A DNA stretch of 64,000 nucleotides from Saccharothrix obliqua (lineage in GTDB: Bacteria; Actinomycetota; Actinomycetes; Mycobacteriales; Pseudonocardiaceae). Both the position numbers and the translations under genes were made by a program. Positions 45,129 through 54,334 of the stretch are shown in pieces (within the stretch, counting starts at the first letter, position 1; each line of letters opens with the position of its first letter). The DNA lies in NCBI RefSeq assembly GCF_019375475.1, contig NZ_JAHXGQ010000001.1, forward strand, positions 744,001 to 808,000. Direction: 5' to 3'. The notes beneath the pieces are model-generated. The model saw only the letters and a program-made list of their open reading frames with translations, was not told the origin of the DNA and made no database searches.

Positions 45129-46574
45129 ATGTCAAACGGGAAGAGAGTGCTCGTCATCGGTGGGGGACCCGCCGGGTCAACGGCAGCGGCCCTGCTGGCC
45201 AAGTCCGGGGTCCAGGTGCGGTTGCTGGAACGGGAGGTGTTCCCGCGCTACCACATCGGTGAGTCCCTGCTGCCCTCGTGCAAGTCACTGCTGAAGTTGT
45301 CCGGGGCCCTGGAAAAGGTCGAGGAGCACGGCTTCGTCGTCAAGCGCGGCTCGTTGTTCCGCTGGGGCGACGACGAATGGGTGCTGGACTGGGCGAAGCT
45401 CGTCGACAGCCAGGCGTGGACCTGGGAGGTGGAGCGCGACAAGTACGACGAGATCTTGTTACGCAACGCCGCCGACCAGGGCGCCGACGTGGTCGAGGGC
45501 GCCACGGTGAAGCGGGTCGTGTTCAACGACGCCGGCAGGCCCACGGCGGTCGAGTGGGTGGGCCGGGACAGCGACACCGTCCACACCGAGCACTTCGACT
45601 ACCTCATCGACGCCTCGGGCCGGGCGGGTGTGCTGGCCAACCAGCACTTCAAGATCCGGCAGTCCCACGAGGTGTTCCAGAACATCGCGGTCTGGGGCTA
45701 CTGGCGCGGGGCGAAGCTGCTGCCCGGCACGCCGGACGGCGGGTTCAACGGCCTTTCCTCGCCGAACGGCTGGTACTGGCACATCCCGCTGACCGAGGAC
45801 CGGTTCAGCATCGGGTTCGTCACGCACAAGAAGACCTTCGCCGAGCGGCGCAACAACTTCGACTCGCTGAAGGACTTCTACCTCGACCGGATCAAGGCTT
45901 GCGCGCCGCTGCACGGGCTGCTCGACGAGGCGACGCTGCTCAACGGGGACTCGGGTGACCCGATCCGCGCCGAGCAGGACTTCTCCTACGTCGCCGAGCG
46001 GTTCTGCGGTCCGGGCTACCTGATGGTCGGGGACTCGGCCTGCTTCCTGGACCCGCTGCTGTCCACCGGGGTGCACCTGGCCCAGTTCAGCGCGCTGCTC
46101 GGGGCCGCGACGGTGTCCTCGATCTTCAACGGCGACCTGTCCGAGGAGGAATCGCTGGCGTTCTTCGAGTACGCCTACCGGCGGGCCTACACGCGCCTGC
46201 TGGTGCTCGTGTCGCGGATGTACGAGCGGTACGAGGGCGCGGACGACTTCTTCTGGCAGTCGCAGCGGCTGGTGCACGAGCAGGTCCGCTACGACGACCA
46301 GCCGGTGCGCAACTTCACCGAGATCATCGCGGGCATGACCGACCTCCGCGAGGCGGAGTCCACGGACACCCGTGCGTTGACGCAACTGCTCCTGGCGGAC
46401 GCGGACGAGTCCCAGGTGACCGCTCCGCAGGGGCCGGACCGGAAGCACTTCCCCGGTCTGGAGGTCTCGGTGCTGTGGAACATCTACCGGGACCCCGCGG
46501 GCGTCGACGCGAAGATGAAGGACATCCAGGTCGTCACCGAGCCGAGGGTGGGCTTGGTCAGGCAGGCCGCCTGA
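45129..46574 (+). CDS. Flavin-dependent halogenase
   Basis: A 481-residue FAD-dependent halogenase. VLVIGGGPAGSTAAALL (7-23) is the FAD-binding GxGxxG fold; RYHIGESLLPS (40-50) is typical of the class; WYWHIP (215-220) fits the WxWxIP motif that separates halogenases from monooxygenases. GDSACFLDPLLSTGVHLA is the second FAD motif. The sequence resembles the phenol/pyrrole and tryptophan halogenase group; the substrate is unknown. The gene lies between hutH and hutU with its own gagaggg site and is followed by a strong hairpin. No biosynthetic genes adjoin it, and a partner flavin reductase is not in the window. Confidence 0.88.
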   Translation: MSNGKRVLVIGGGPAGSTAAALLAKSGVQVRLLEREVFPRYHIGESLLPSCKSLLKLSGALEKVEEHGFVVKRGSLFRWGDDEWVLDWAKLVDSQAWTWEVERDKYDEILLRNAADQGADVVEGATVKRVVFNDAGRPTAVEWVGRDSDTVHTEHFDYLIDASGRAGVLANQHFKIRQSHEVFQNIAVWGYWRGAKLLPGTPDGGFNGLSSPNGWYWHIPLTEDRFSIGFVTHKKTFAERRNNFDSLKDFYLDRIKACAPLHGLLDEATLLNGDSGDPIRAEQDFSYVAERFCGPGYLMVGDSACFLDPLLSTGVHLAQFSALLGAATVSSIFNGDLSEEESLAFFEYAYRRAYTRLLVLVSRMYERYEGADDFFWQSQRLVHEQVRYDDQPVRNFTEIIAGMTDLREAESTDTRALTQLLLADADESQVTAPQGPDRKHFPGLEVSVLWNIYRDPAGVDAKMKDIQVVTEPRVGLVRQAA

Positions 46575-46629
46575 CGATGACGACCGCGGAGGGGACAAGT
46601 CCGATGTAGACGCTGTGCCGAAATGACCT

Positions 46630-46661
46630 GGGGGCGTGGGCACTGCCGTGCTCACGCCCCC
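46630..46661 (+). terminator. Hairpin terminator after the halogenase gene
   Basis: A 14-bp stem (46630-46643 with 46648-46661, one G-T wobble) and 4-base loop, followed by gtcgttt. It separates the halogenase from hutU, so hutU probably has its own promoter in 46662-46723. Confidence 0.8.
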
Positions 46662-46723
46662 GTCGTTTCAGAGACACCGAAGTTGAACAACCCGCGACCG
46701 CGCGGGAGAGACGAGCAGATGCC

Positions 46724-48376
46724 ATGAACGCGAAGATCCGTGCCCGTCGGGGAACCGAGCTGGCCGCCAAGAGCTGGGGTACCGAGGCAGCACTGCGGAT
46801 GCTGCAGAACAACCTCGACCCGGAGGTGGCCGAGCGCCCTGAAGACCTGGTGGTCTACGGGGGCACGGCGAAGGCCGCGCGTGACTGGGACTGCTTCCAC
46901 GCCATCTCCCGCGAGCTGACCCGACTGGCCGACGACGAGACCCTGCTGGTGCAGTCGGGCAAGCCGGTCGGGGTGCTGCGCACGCACGAGTGGGCGCCGC
47001 GGGTGCTGATCGCCAACGCCAACCTGGTCCCGGACTGGGCGGACTGGCCGGAGTTCCGCCGGCTGGAGAAGCTCGGGCTGACCATGTACGGCAACATGAC
47101 CGCGGGCTCGTGGATCTACATCGGCACCCAGGGCATCCTCCAGGGCACCTACGAGACGTTCGCGGCCGTGGCGCGCAAGCGGTTCGGCGGCACGTTGAAG
47201 GGCACGCTCACGGTCACCGCGGGGCTCGGTGGCATGGGCGGCGCGCAGCCGCTGGCCGTGACCATGAACGAGGGCGTCGCCCTGTGCATCGAGGTCGACC
47301 CGAAGCGGGCGCGCCGCCGCGTGGAAACCCGGTACCTGGACGAGATCGCGGACGACATCGACGACGCCGTCGACCGCGTGCTCCGGGCGAAGGCCGACGG
47401 CCGCCCGCTGTCGGTGGCCCTGATCGGCAACGCCGCCGAGGTGCTGCCGGAGCTGCTGCGCCGCGACGTGCCGGTGGACGTCGTCACCGACCAGACCTCG
47501 GCGCACGACCCGCTGGCGTACCTGCCGAAGGGCGTCGACCTGGCCGACTGGGCGGACTACGCGGCGAAGAGCCCCGAGGAGTTCACCGACCGGGCGCGGG
47601 AGTCGATGGCCGCCCACGTGGAGGCGATGGTCGGCTTCATGGACCGCGGCGCGGAGGTGTTCGACTACGGCAACTCCATCCGCGGTGAGGCGCAGCTCGG
47701 GGGCTACGAGCGGGCGTTCGAGTTCCCCGGTTTCGTCCCCGCCTACATCCGGCCGCTGTTCTGCGAGGGCAAGGGCCCGTTCCGCTGGGCGGCGCTGTCC
47801 GGCGACCCGGCCGACATCGCCAAGACCGACCAGGCGATCCTGGAGCTGTTCCCGGAGGACGAGCAGCTCGCCCGGTGGATCCGGATGGTGGGCGAGCGGG
47901 TGGAGTTCCAGGGCCTGCCGGCCCGGATCTGCTGGCTGGGCTACGGCGAGCGGCACCGCGCGGGCCTGAAGTTCAACGAGATGGTGGCCAGCGGCGAGCT
48001 GTCCGCGCCGATCGTGATCGGCCGGGACCACCTCGACTGCGGCTCGGTCGCCTCCCCGCACCGGGAGACCGAGGCGATGGCGGACGGCTCGGACGCGATC
48101 GCCGACTGGCCGCTGCTCAACGCCCTGGTGAACACGGCGTCCGGCGCGACGTGGGTGTCCATCCACCACGGCGGCGGCGTCGGCATCGGCCGGTCCATCC
48201 ACGCCGGGCAGGTGACCGTCGCCGACGGCACCGAGCTGGCGGCGCGCAAGCTGGAGCGCGTGCTGACCAACGACCCGGGCATGGGCGTGATCCGCCACGC
48301 GGACGCCGGGTACCCGGAGGCGCAGGACGTGGCCGAGGCCAAGGGCGTCAAGATCCCGATGGCGAGCCATGACTGA
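46724..48376 (+). CDS. hutU: Urocanate hydratase
   Basis: A 550-residue urocanase that hydrates urocanate to imidazolonepropionate with tightly bound [54 protein letters not shown] segment, [16 protein letters not shown] (dinucleotide loop), [10 protein letters not shown] and [45 protein letters not shown] are all present. The length is normal. It overlaps the next gene by 8 bases and starts a four-gene run (hutU, amidohydrolase, hutF, hutI). Confidence 0.97.
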   Translation: MNAKIRARRGTELAAKSWGTEAALRMLQNNLDPEVAERPEDLVVYGGTAKAARDWDCFHAISRELTRLADDETLLVQSGKPVGVLRTHEWAPRVLIANANLVPDWADWPEFRRLEKLGLTMYGNMTAGSWIYIGTQGILQGTYETFAAVARKRFGGTLKGTLTVTAGLGGMGGAQPLAVTMNEGVALCIEVDPKRARRRVETRYLDEIADDIDDAVDRVLRAKADGRPLSVALIGNAAEVLPELLRRDVPVDVVTDQTSAHDPLAYLPKGVDLADWADYAAKSPEEFTDRARESMAAHVEAMVGFMDRGAEVFDYGNSIRGEAQLGGYERAFEFPGFVPAYIRPLFCEGKGPFRWAALSGDPADIAKTDQAILELFPEDEQLARWIRMVGERVEFQGLPARICWLGYGERHRAGLKFNEMVASGELSAPIVIGRDHLDCGSVASPHRETEAMADGSDAIADWPLLNALVNTASGATWVSIHHGGGVGIGRSIHAGQVTVADGTELAARKLERVLTNDPGMGVIRHADAGYPEAQDVAEAKGVKIPMASHD

Positions 48377-49544
48377 CCTCGTCGACATCGCGGACGTGGG
48401 CCGCGACCCGCGGCGCGGCGGGTACTCCCGGCACGGGTTCGACCGGGTGGAGCTGGAGCTGCGGGAGTGGTTCACCGAGCAGGCGCGGCGGCGCGGGCTC
48501 GACGTGCGGCCCGACCGCAACGGGAACCTGTGGGCGTGGTGGGGCGCCCCGGGTCCGGACGCGGTGGTCACCGGCAGCCACCTGGACTCGGTGCCCGGCG
48601 GCGGCGCGTTCGACGGGCCGCTCGGCGTGGTGTCCGCGTTGCAGGCCGTCGACCTGTTGCAGGCCAAGGGTTTCCGACCCGCGAAGCCGTTCGCCGTGGT
48701 GGTGTTCGTGGAGGAGGAGGGCGGTCGGTTCGGCGTGGCGTGCCTCGGCTCGCGGCTGCTCACCGGCGCGATCGACCCGGCCCGCGCGGCGGCGTTGACC
48801 GACCCGGACGGCGTGACGTTCGGCGAGGCGGCGCGTGCCGCCGGGTTCGACCCGGCGCGGATGGGCCGGGACGACGAGGCGTTGGCGACCATCGGCCGGT
48901 TCGTCGAGCTGCACGTGGAGCAGGGGCGCGGGTTGACCGTGCCCGTGGGGTTGGCCGCGTCGATCCTCGCGCACGGCCGGTGGCGGTACACGTTCACCGG
49001 CGAGGGCAACCACGCGGGCGCGACGCTGGTCGAGGACCGGCGTGACCCGATGCTGCCGGCGTCGCGGCTGGTGCTGGCGGCGCGGCGGGCCGCGACCGGC
49101 GGCGCGCGGGCCACCGTGGGCAGGCTCGTGCCCAACCCCGGTGGCACCAACGTGATCGCGTCGTCGGTGGACGTCTGGCTGGACGCGCGTGCCGAGGACG
49201 ACGCGCGCACCCGCGAGGTGGTCGCGTTGATCACCGAGGAGGCCGAGCGCGCGGCGGCCGACGAGGGGTGCGCCCTGCGGGTGACCGAGGAGTCGTACGG
49301 CGACACGGTGTGGTTCGACCAGGCGTTGGCGGCGGAGGTGTCCGACGTGCTGGGCGGCGTGCCTTCGCTGCCCAGCGGCGCCGGTCACGACGCGGGCATC
49401 CTCGCCGCGCACGTGCCGACCGCCATGCTGTTCGTGCGCAACCCGACCGGGATCAGCCACGCACCCGAGGAGTTCGCCGAGGCCGAGGACTGCGCGGCGG
49501 GTGTGGTGGCGTTGGCGACTGCGTTGGAGCGGCTGGCCGGATGA
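48369..49544 (+). CDS. M20-family amidohydrolase (allantoate amidohydrolase-like) in the hut operon
   Basis: A 391-residue zinc peptidase-fold amidohydrolase of the allantoate/N-carbamoylase group. [26 protein letters not shown] holds the first metal ligands, [10 protein letters not shown] the Glu-Glu pair, and [10 protein letters not shown] a further ligand; [23 protein letters not shown] belongs to the dimerisation lid. It is annotated as allantoate amidohydrolase by homology. No purine-catabolism gene adjoins it, while both flanking overlaps tie it to hutU and hutF. Formylglutamate hydrolysis, missing otherwise, is the likely job (inference). Confidence 0.88.
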   Translation: MTDLVDIADVGRDPRRGGYSRHGFDRVELELREWFTEQARRRGLDVRPDRNGNLWAWWGAPGPDAVVTGSHLDSVPGGGAFDGPLGVVSALQAVDLLQAKGFRPAKPFAVVVFVEEEGGRFGVACLGSRLLTGAIDPARAAALTDPDGVTFGEAARAAGFDPARMGRDDEALATIGRFVELHVEQGRGLTVPVGLAASILAHGRWRYTFTGEGNHAGATLVEDRRDPMLPASRLVLAARRAATGGARATVGRLVPNPGGTNVIASSVDVWLDARAEDDARTREVVALITEEAERAAADEGCALRVTEESYGDTVWFDQALAAEVSDVLGGVPSLPSGAGHDAGILAAHVPTAMLFVRNPTGISHAPEEFAEAEDCAAGVVALATALERLAG

Positions 49545-50809
49545 AGAACTTCTGGTGCGAACGCGCGTGGCTGCCCGACGGCGTCGCGGCCCGCGTCCTG
49601 GTCCGCGTGGACCGCGCGGGCACGATCACCGAGGTGTCCACCGTGGACACGATTCCGCTGGGGTGCGAACGGCTGTACGGGATGGTGTTCCCGGGCTTCG
49701 CCAACGCGCACTCGCACGCGTTCCACCGCGCGCTGCGCGGCCGGACGCACGGTGGCGGCGGCACGTTCTGGACGTGGCGGGACGAGATGTACCGGGTCGC
49801 GGCGAGCCTCACCCCGGAGCGCTACCTCGTCCTGGCCCGCGCGGTGTACGCGGAGATGGCGGTGGCCGGCGTGACGGCGGTGGGCGAGTTCCACTACCTG
49901 CACGACGGCGGCAACGAGATGGGCGAGGCGTTGCGCCGGGCCGCCGCCGACGCCGGTGTCCGGATCACCCTGCTGGACGCCTGCTACCTCGCGGGCGGCA
50001 TCGGCCGTGCCGTGTCGGGCGTGCAGGAGCGGTTCTCCGACGGCACGGCGGAGCGGTGGGCGGCCCGGGTCGCCGAGCTGCGCGAGGACGACAACACGCG
50101 GATCGGCGCGGCGATCCACTCGGTGCGCGCCGTGCCCCGCGAGGAGCTGGCGGTCGTGGCGGGCGCGTTCCCGGACCGGCCGCTGCACGTGCACCTCTCG
50201 GAGCAGCCGGCCGAGAACGAGCAGACCCTCGCGGCGTACGGGCTCACCCCGACCGAGCTGCTGCACGAGGCGGGTGCGCTCACACCGCGCACCACCGCCG
50301 TCCACGCCACCCACCTGTCCACAAAGGACATATCGCTGCTCGGCGCGGCGGGCGTCGGCGCGTGCTTCTGCCCCACCACGGAAGCGGACCTGGCGGACGG
50401 CATCGGTCCGGCGCGTGAGCTGTCCGACGCGGGCAGCCCGCTGTCGTTGGGCAGCGACCAGCACGCCGTGGTGGACCCGCTGCTGGAAGCACGCGGCCTG
50501 GAGCACGGCGAGCGCCTGCGCACCGGGCAGCGCGGCCGGTTCGCGCCGGCCGAGCTGGTCGACGCGTTGACCAACCACGCGGCGATCGGCTGGGCGGGCG
50601 GCGGCCGGATCGCGGTCGGCGCGCCCGCCGACCTGGTCGCGGTCGGCCTGGACTCGGTCCGCACCGCGGGCAGCGCGCCGGAGCAGGTGCCGCTGACCGC
50701 GACGGCGGCCGACGTGCGGGTGGTCGTGTCCGGCGGCAGGGTGGTGGCGCGCGACGGCGTCCACGAAACCCTCGGCGACGTCGGGAAGCTGCTGAAGGCG
50801 GTCGTATGA
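49541..50809 (+). CDS. hutF: Formimidoylglutamate deiminase
   Basis: A 422-residue amidohydrolase-superfamily deiminase that turns N-formimino-glutamate into N-formyl-glutamate plus ammonia. The metal site HSH is in [21 protein letters not shown] (about 51-71), followed by [42 protein letters not shown] and the Asp in [20 protein letters not shown]. The order of motifs matches HutF. ATG 49541 overlaps the amidohydrolase stop (ATGA) and its stop overlaps hutI (ATGA). Confidence 0.95.
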   Translation: MKNFWCERAWLPDGVAARVLVRVDRAGTITEVSTVDTIPLGCERLYGMVFPGFANAHSHAFHRALRGRTHGGGGTFWTWRDEMYRVAASLTPERYLVLARAVYAEMAVAGVTAVGEFHYLHDGGNEMGEALRRAAADAGVRITLLDACYLAGGIGRAVSGVQERFSDGTAERWAARVAELREDDNTRIGAAIHSVRAVPREELAVVAGAFPDRPLHVHLSEQPAENEQTLAAYGLTPTELLHEAGALTPRTTAVHATHLSTKDISLLGAAGVGACFCPTTEADLADGIGPARELSDAGSPLSLGSDQHAVVDPLLEARGLEHGERLRTGQRGRFAPAELVDALTNHAAIGWAGGGRIAVGAPADLVAVGLDSVRTAGSAPEQVPLTATAADVRVVVSGGRVVARDGVHETLGDVGKLLKAVV

Positions 50810-51948
50810 GCACCCTGATCACCAACATCGGCGAACTCACCACCAACTCGGACCTCGGGCGGCTCACCGGCGCCGCGCTGGTCCTGGACGGCGGGCAGGT
50901 GGCATGGGTCGGCGCGGCGGCCGACGCGCCACCGGCCGACGACCGGTTCGACGCCGCGGGCCGGGCCGTCCTGCCGGGCTGGGTGGACAGCCACACGCAC
51001 CTGGTGTTCGCGGGCGACCGCACCGCCGAGTTCGAGGCGCGGATGGCCGGGCAGCCCTACCGCGCGGGTGGTATCGCCACCACGGTCGACGCCACCCGCG
51101 CCGCGTCCGACGACGAGCTGGCCGCCACCCTCCGGCGGCACCTCGCGGAGGCCGTCGCGCAGGGCACCACGTTCCTGGAGACCAAGACCGGCTACGGGCT
51201 GACCACCGCGGACGAGCTGCGGTCGGCCCGGGTCGCCGCCGCGCACGCCGACGAGACGACGTTCCTCGGCGCGCACCTCGTGCCGCCGGGCGCGGACGCC
51301 GACGAGTACGTGGCGCTGGTGTGCGGTGAGATGCTGGACGCCGTCGCGCCGCACGTGCGGTGGGCGGACGTGTTCTGCGAGCGGGGCGCGTTCGACGTCG
51401 ACCAGTCGCGGGCGGTGCTGGACGCCGCCGCCGCCCGCGGCCTGGGGCTGCGGGTGCACGGCAACCAGCTCGGCGAAGGGCCCGGCGTGCGGCTGGCGGT
51501 GGAGGTCGGCGCGGCGAGCGTCGACCACTGCACCTACCTGTCGGCGGCCGACGTCGACGCGCTCGCGGGCTCGGACACCGTCGCCACGCTGCTCCCGGCG
51601 TGCGACCTGTCGACGCGGCAGGCCCTGCCGCCCGCGCGTGCCCTGCTCGACGCGGGCGCGACGGTCGCGCTGGCCAGCAACTGCAACCCGGGCAGCTCGT
51701 ACACGACGTCCATGGCGTACTGCGTGACGACGGCCGTGCTCCAGATGCGGATGACTGTCGAGGAAGCCGTGCACGCGGCGACCAGGGGCGGTGCGCTCGC
51801 CCTGCGCCGGGACGACGTGGGTCACCTGTCGCCGGGTGCGCGTGCCGACGTGCACGTCCTGGACGCGCCGAGCGCGACGCACCTGGCCTACCGGCCGGGT
51901 GTCCCGCTCACCGCGGCCGTGTGGCGCGCGGGTGAGCGGGTCCGCTGA
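50806..51948 (+). CDS. hutI: Imidazolonepropionase
   Basis: A 380-residue metal-dependent hydrolase that opens the imidazolone ring to N-formimino-glutamate. [31 protein letters not shown] contains the HxH metal site; [42 protein letters not shown] and [30 protein letters not shown] match HutI. It is the last gene of the hut run. The adjacent convergent gene ends 6 bases away. Confidence 0.95.
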   Translation: MSTLITNIGELTTNSDLGRLTGAALVLDGGQVAWVGAAADAPPADDRFDAAGRAVLPGWVDSHTHLVFAGDRTAEFEARMAGQPYRAGGIATTVDATRAASDDELAATLRRHLAEAVAQGTTFLETKTGYGLTTADELRSARVAAAHADETTFLGAHLVPPGADADEYVALVCGEMLDAVAPHVRWADVFCERGAFDVDQSRAVLDAAAARGLGLRVHGNQLGEGPGVRLAVEVGAASVDHCTYLSAADVDALAGSDTVATLLPACDLSTRQALPPARALLDAGATVALASNCNPGSSYTTSMAYCVTTAVLQMRMTVEEAVHAATRGGALALRRDDVGHLSPGARADVHVLDAPSATHLAYRPGVPLTAAVWRAGERVR

Positions 51949-51954
51949 CCGGGG

Positions 51955-52389
51955 TCACTTCTCCAGCTGAATCTCCCGGTGGTCGGTGTACGGGCCGCCG
52001 GGGAGCGGGACGCTCAGGTAGCCGGACGCGAACGCCGTGCCCTTGCGGAACGGCTTGCCGCTCGCGTGCAGGTTGACCGTCGCGTACTGGGTGCTGCCCG
52101 TGCAGGACGGGATGCTCGTGCTGCCGTTGCCGGTGGCCAGGGCGTTGTTCACGCGCTGGGTGACCTGCGTGCTGACGTGGGCGTTGACGCCCTGCGGGCA
52201 CACGAACGAGACCTGGACCGCCAGGGCCGCGCCGTCGGCGAGGACGGTGGCGGGGGACAGGACGCGCAGGGCGCCCACCGAGGGCGACTGCGCGCCCACC
52301 TCCGCGCTGCCGGGCAGGGCGGACGCGATGAGCGCGCCCGCCGCGACGGCGGTGATGGCCAGCGCGTGGGCGGGTCTGATCTTGTTCAC
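51955..52389 (-). CDS. Secreted protein of unknown function
   Basis: A 144-residue protein with a Sec signal peptide: basic n-region (MNKIRPAH), hydrophobic core ALAITAVAAGALIASAL and an AxA-type site near PGSAEVGA. The mature part has two Cys (FVCPQG and IPSCTG) likely to form a disulfide, and several beta-strand stretches. No known domain is recognised. GTG 52389 has ggaggag upstream and overlaps the stop of the O-antigen-ligase-like gene (GTGA), so the two form an operon. Confidence 0.83.
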   Translation of the reverse strand: MNKIRPAHALAITAVAAGALIASALPGSAEVGAQSPSVGALRVLSPATVLADGAALAVQVSFVCPQGVNAHVSTQVTQRVNNALATGNGSTSIPSCTGSTQYATVNLHASGKPFRKGTAFASGYLSVPLPGGPYTDHREIQLEK

Positions 52390-53657
52390 GGGTGCTCCTC
52401 CGAGGTGTGGACGGGTGTGGCGAGCCCGGTGCACACGCCGGCGACCAGCAGGGTCACCGGCAGGTGCCACAGGAAGTCGAAGCCGCTGTGGACGGCGAGC
52501 ACGGCCAGGGCGGCGACCGCGCCCGCCCACGGCCCGCCGGTGCGCCGCCGCACCGCGCGGAACACCGCGAAGAGCACGCAGCCGAGCAGCGCCAGGCCGA
52601 TCGCGCCGAGTTCCACCAGCACCTGGAGGTACTCGTCGTGCGCGTACCGCATCACGCGCGAGTGGCCGTCGCGGAGGAAGGTGAACCAGCCGTTGCCGGG
52701 GCCGACGCCGAACAGCGGGTTCGCGCGCACGAGGTCCAGCGCCGCGCCGGCCGCGCCCGTGCGGTCCGGCGAACTCAACGACCACCGCCCGCCGAGCCGG
52801 CCCGCGAAGGCGGCGAACGAGGCCGCGCCGACCACCAGGACGACGGCGGCCGACCGCGGCAGCCGCGCCGCGCCCACCGCGACCGCCACCCCGGCCACCA
52901 GCCCGGCGACGGCCACGACCGGTGACGGCGGGCCGACCGGGAACGAGGGCGACAACGCCGCGACCGCCACCGCGGCGCCCAGCACGGGTGGCGCGATCCG
53001 CCGCCACGAGCCCAGCAGGCCGAGCACGACCAGGCCGACGAGCAACGCCAGCGCACCGGCTCGGCTCAACGTCGCGCCGAGGCCCGTCATCAGGACGGAC
53101 GCGGCGGCGGTGTGCGGTGCGGAGGGGCGTGCCACGGCGAGCACGGCCGTCGCCGCGCAGAGCGCTGCCAGGGCGTTGGGGTAGGTGAGCGTGGAGGAGG
53201 CGCGCGTCAGCCCCTCGGCCACCGTCGACCACGAGGGGATACGCCACACCACCGCGGCCCACCCGGTGAGCGCGGCCAGGGTGCCGATGCCGATCAGGAC
53301 CGACGCGCACAACTCCCGTTGCCGGGCGTCCGAGCGTTCGGCCACGTAAGCCGCGGCGGCGAACACCCCCACGGCCGCAACGGTCGCCCACGGCGTGCCG
53401 CTCGCGGTCCCGCGCACCACGGCCCACAACGCGAGCGCGGCGCACGCGGCCATGACGGGCGTGAGCCGGGGGCGGGTGCGCAGCGCCAGGAGGAGGGCGA
53501 GCCCCGTGACCGAGGCGGCGAGCACGCGACCGGGCAGGTGATACCCGCCCTGCGCCACCACGGCCGCCGACAGGGCGGCGAGCAGCACGAGGAGCGGCAG
53601 CGGCAGCGCGTCGCCTTGGCGCGGCACAGCGCGAGCGACGCCCGTCGAGCCCCCCAT
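52386..53657 (-). CDS. O-antigen ligase/polymerase-like membrane protein
   Basis: A 423-residue polytopic membrane protein with about ten to twelve helices (for example LPLLVLLAALSAAVVAQGGY, AAPPVLGAAVAVAAL). The large extracytoplasmic loop region RANPLFGVGPGNGWFTFLRDGHSRVMRYAHDEYLQVLVELGAIGLALLG is the signature of the Wzy_C/O-antigen ligase family. Its role in actinobacteria is unknown; it may attach or polymerise surface glycans. ATG 53657 is the start. It is coupled to the secreted protein gene downstream. Confidence 0.87.
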   Translation of the reverse strand: MGGSTGVARAVPRQGDALPLPLLVLLAALSAAVVAQGGYHLPGRVLAASVTGLALLLALRTRPRLTPVMAACAALALWAVVRGTASGTPWATVAAVGVFAAAAYVAERSDARQRELCASVLIGIGTLAALTGWAAVVWRIPSWSTVAEGLTRASSTLTYPNALAALCAATAVLAVARPSAPHTAAASVLMTGLGATLSRAGALALLVGLVVLGLLGSWRRIAPPVLGAAVAVAALSPSFPVGPPSPVVAVAGLVAGVAVAVGAARLPRSAAVVLVVGAASFAAFAGRLGGRWSLSSPDRTGAAGAALDLVRANPLFGVGPGNGWFTFLRDGHSRVMRYAHDEYLQVLVELGAIGLALLGCVLFAVFRAVRRRTGGPWAGAVAALAVLAVHSGFDFLWHLPVTLLVAGVCTGLATPVHTSEEHP

Positions 53658-54148
53658 GCACCGGCCTCCCCAGACCAGGCCCCCGTGCGGGGACAGCGCG
53701 GATCGTATCGACGGCCGACGCGCCGGATGAGCCGTTTTCCACCCGCCGGGGCGGAATTGCGCCACCCGGCGCGTGGGCACGCCCTTCGGGGTAGGCACCG
53801 CTGGACCGTTCGCGCTCAAGGCCACCGCATCCGCCCCCCACGCGCGCCCCGCCCCGCGAGTGCCCCCGCCGCCGACCACGGCGAGCGTCCCGCCACCGCC
53901 CCGCCCCGCGAGTGCCCCGCCCCCGCCACCGCCCTGCCCGCCGGCGAGTGTCCCGCCCCCACGCGCGCCCCGCCCCCACGAGCGGCCCCGCCGCCGACCA
54001 CGGCGAGTGCCCCGCCTCCGCGAGCGCCTGCCGCCGCGAGCGCCCCGCCTCCGCTTCGCCCCCCCGGCCGCCCCGAGCGTCCTCCCGCCCCAACGCGAAC
54101 GCCCCCGCGAGCGGGTGCTCGCGGGGGCGTTCGGTGAGGCCGACGGGG
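53658..54148. other. Low-complexity interval
   Basis: About 490 bases. The part from 53790 to 54070 is built of degenerate cgcgagtgccccgcc-like repeats; the stretch ccgccgaccacggcgag occurs twice (near 53867 and 53988). Frames on both strands are open because of composition only. The right end holds the DUF6104 terminator. I see no gene. Confidence 0.6.
54096..54133 (-). terminator. 17-bp hairpin terminator of the kgd-DUF6104 unit
   Basis: A perfect 17-bp stem (54096-54112 with 54117-54133) and 4-base loop, 15 bases past the DUF6104 stop on the minus strand. Confidence 0.85.
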
Positions 54149-54331
54149 TCAGTCCTCGGGGTCGTCCTGGTCGTCACGCGCCAGGTGGGTGGCCAGGCGC
54201 TCGATGGCCGTCTCGAACTCGGGATGCGCGTCCACGAAGGCGCGGAGGCGGTCGGCCAGCCAGGCGAGGGTCACTTCCTCCTCGCCCCGGCGGGCCTCCA
54301 GCTCCTCGATACCGCGGTCGGTGAAGTACAT
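54149..54331 (-). CDS. DUF6104 small acidic protein
   Basis: A 60-residue protein, MYFTDRGIEELEARRGEEEV followed by TLAWLADRLRAFVDAHPEFETAIERLATHLARDDQDDPED. It is mostly helical, has no Cys or membrane segment, and matches what I believe is DUF6104, a family found in actinobacteria. It starts 3 bases after the kgd stop, so it is cotranscribed and probably works with or near Kgd. Function unknown. Confidence 0.85.
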   Translation of the reverse strand: MYFTDRGIEELEARRGEEEVTLAWLADRLRAFVDAHPEFETAIERLATHLARDDQDDPED

Positions 54332-54334
54332 CGC

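Noticed and set aside
53112..54137. Plus-strand Pro-rich frame opposite the O-antigen-ligase-like gene and across the repeat interval
   Set aside because: Composition-driven; its first half is antisense to a clear membrane protein gene, and it has no start signal.
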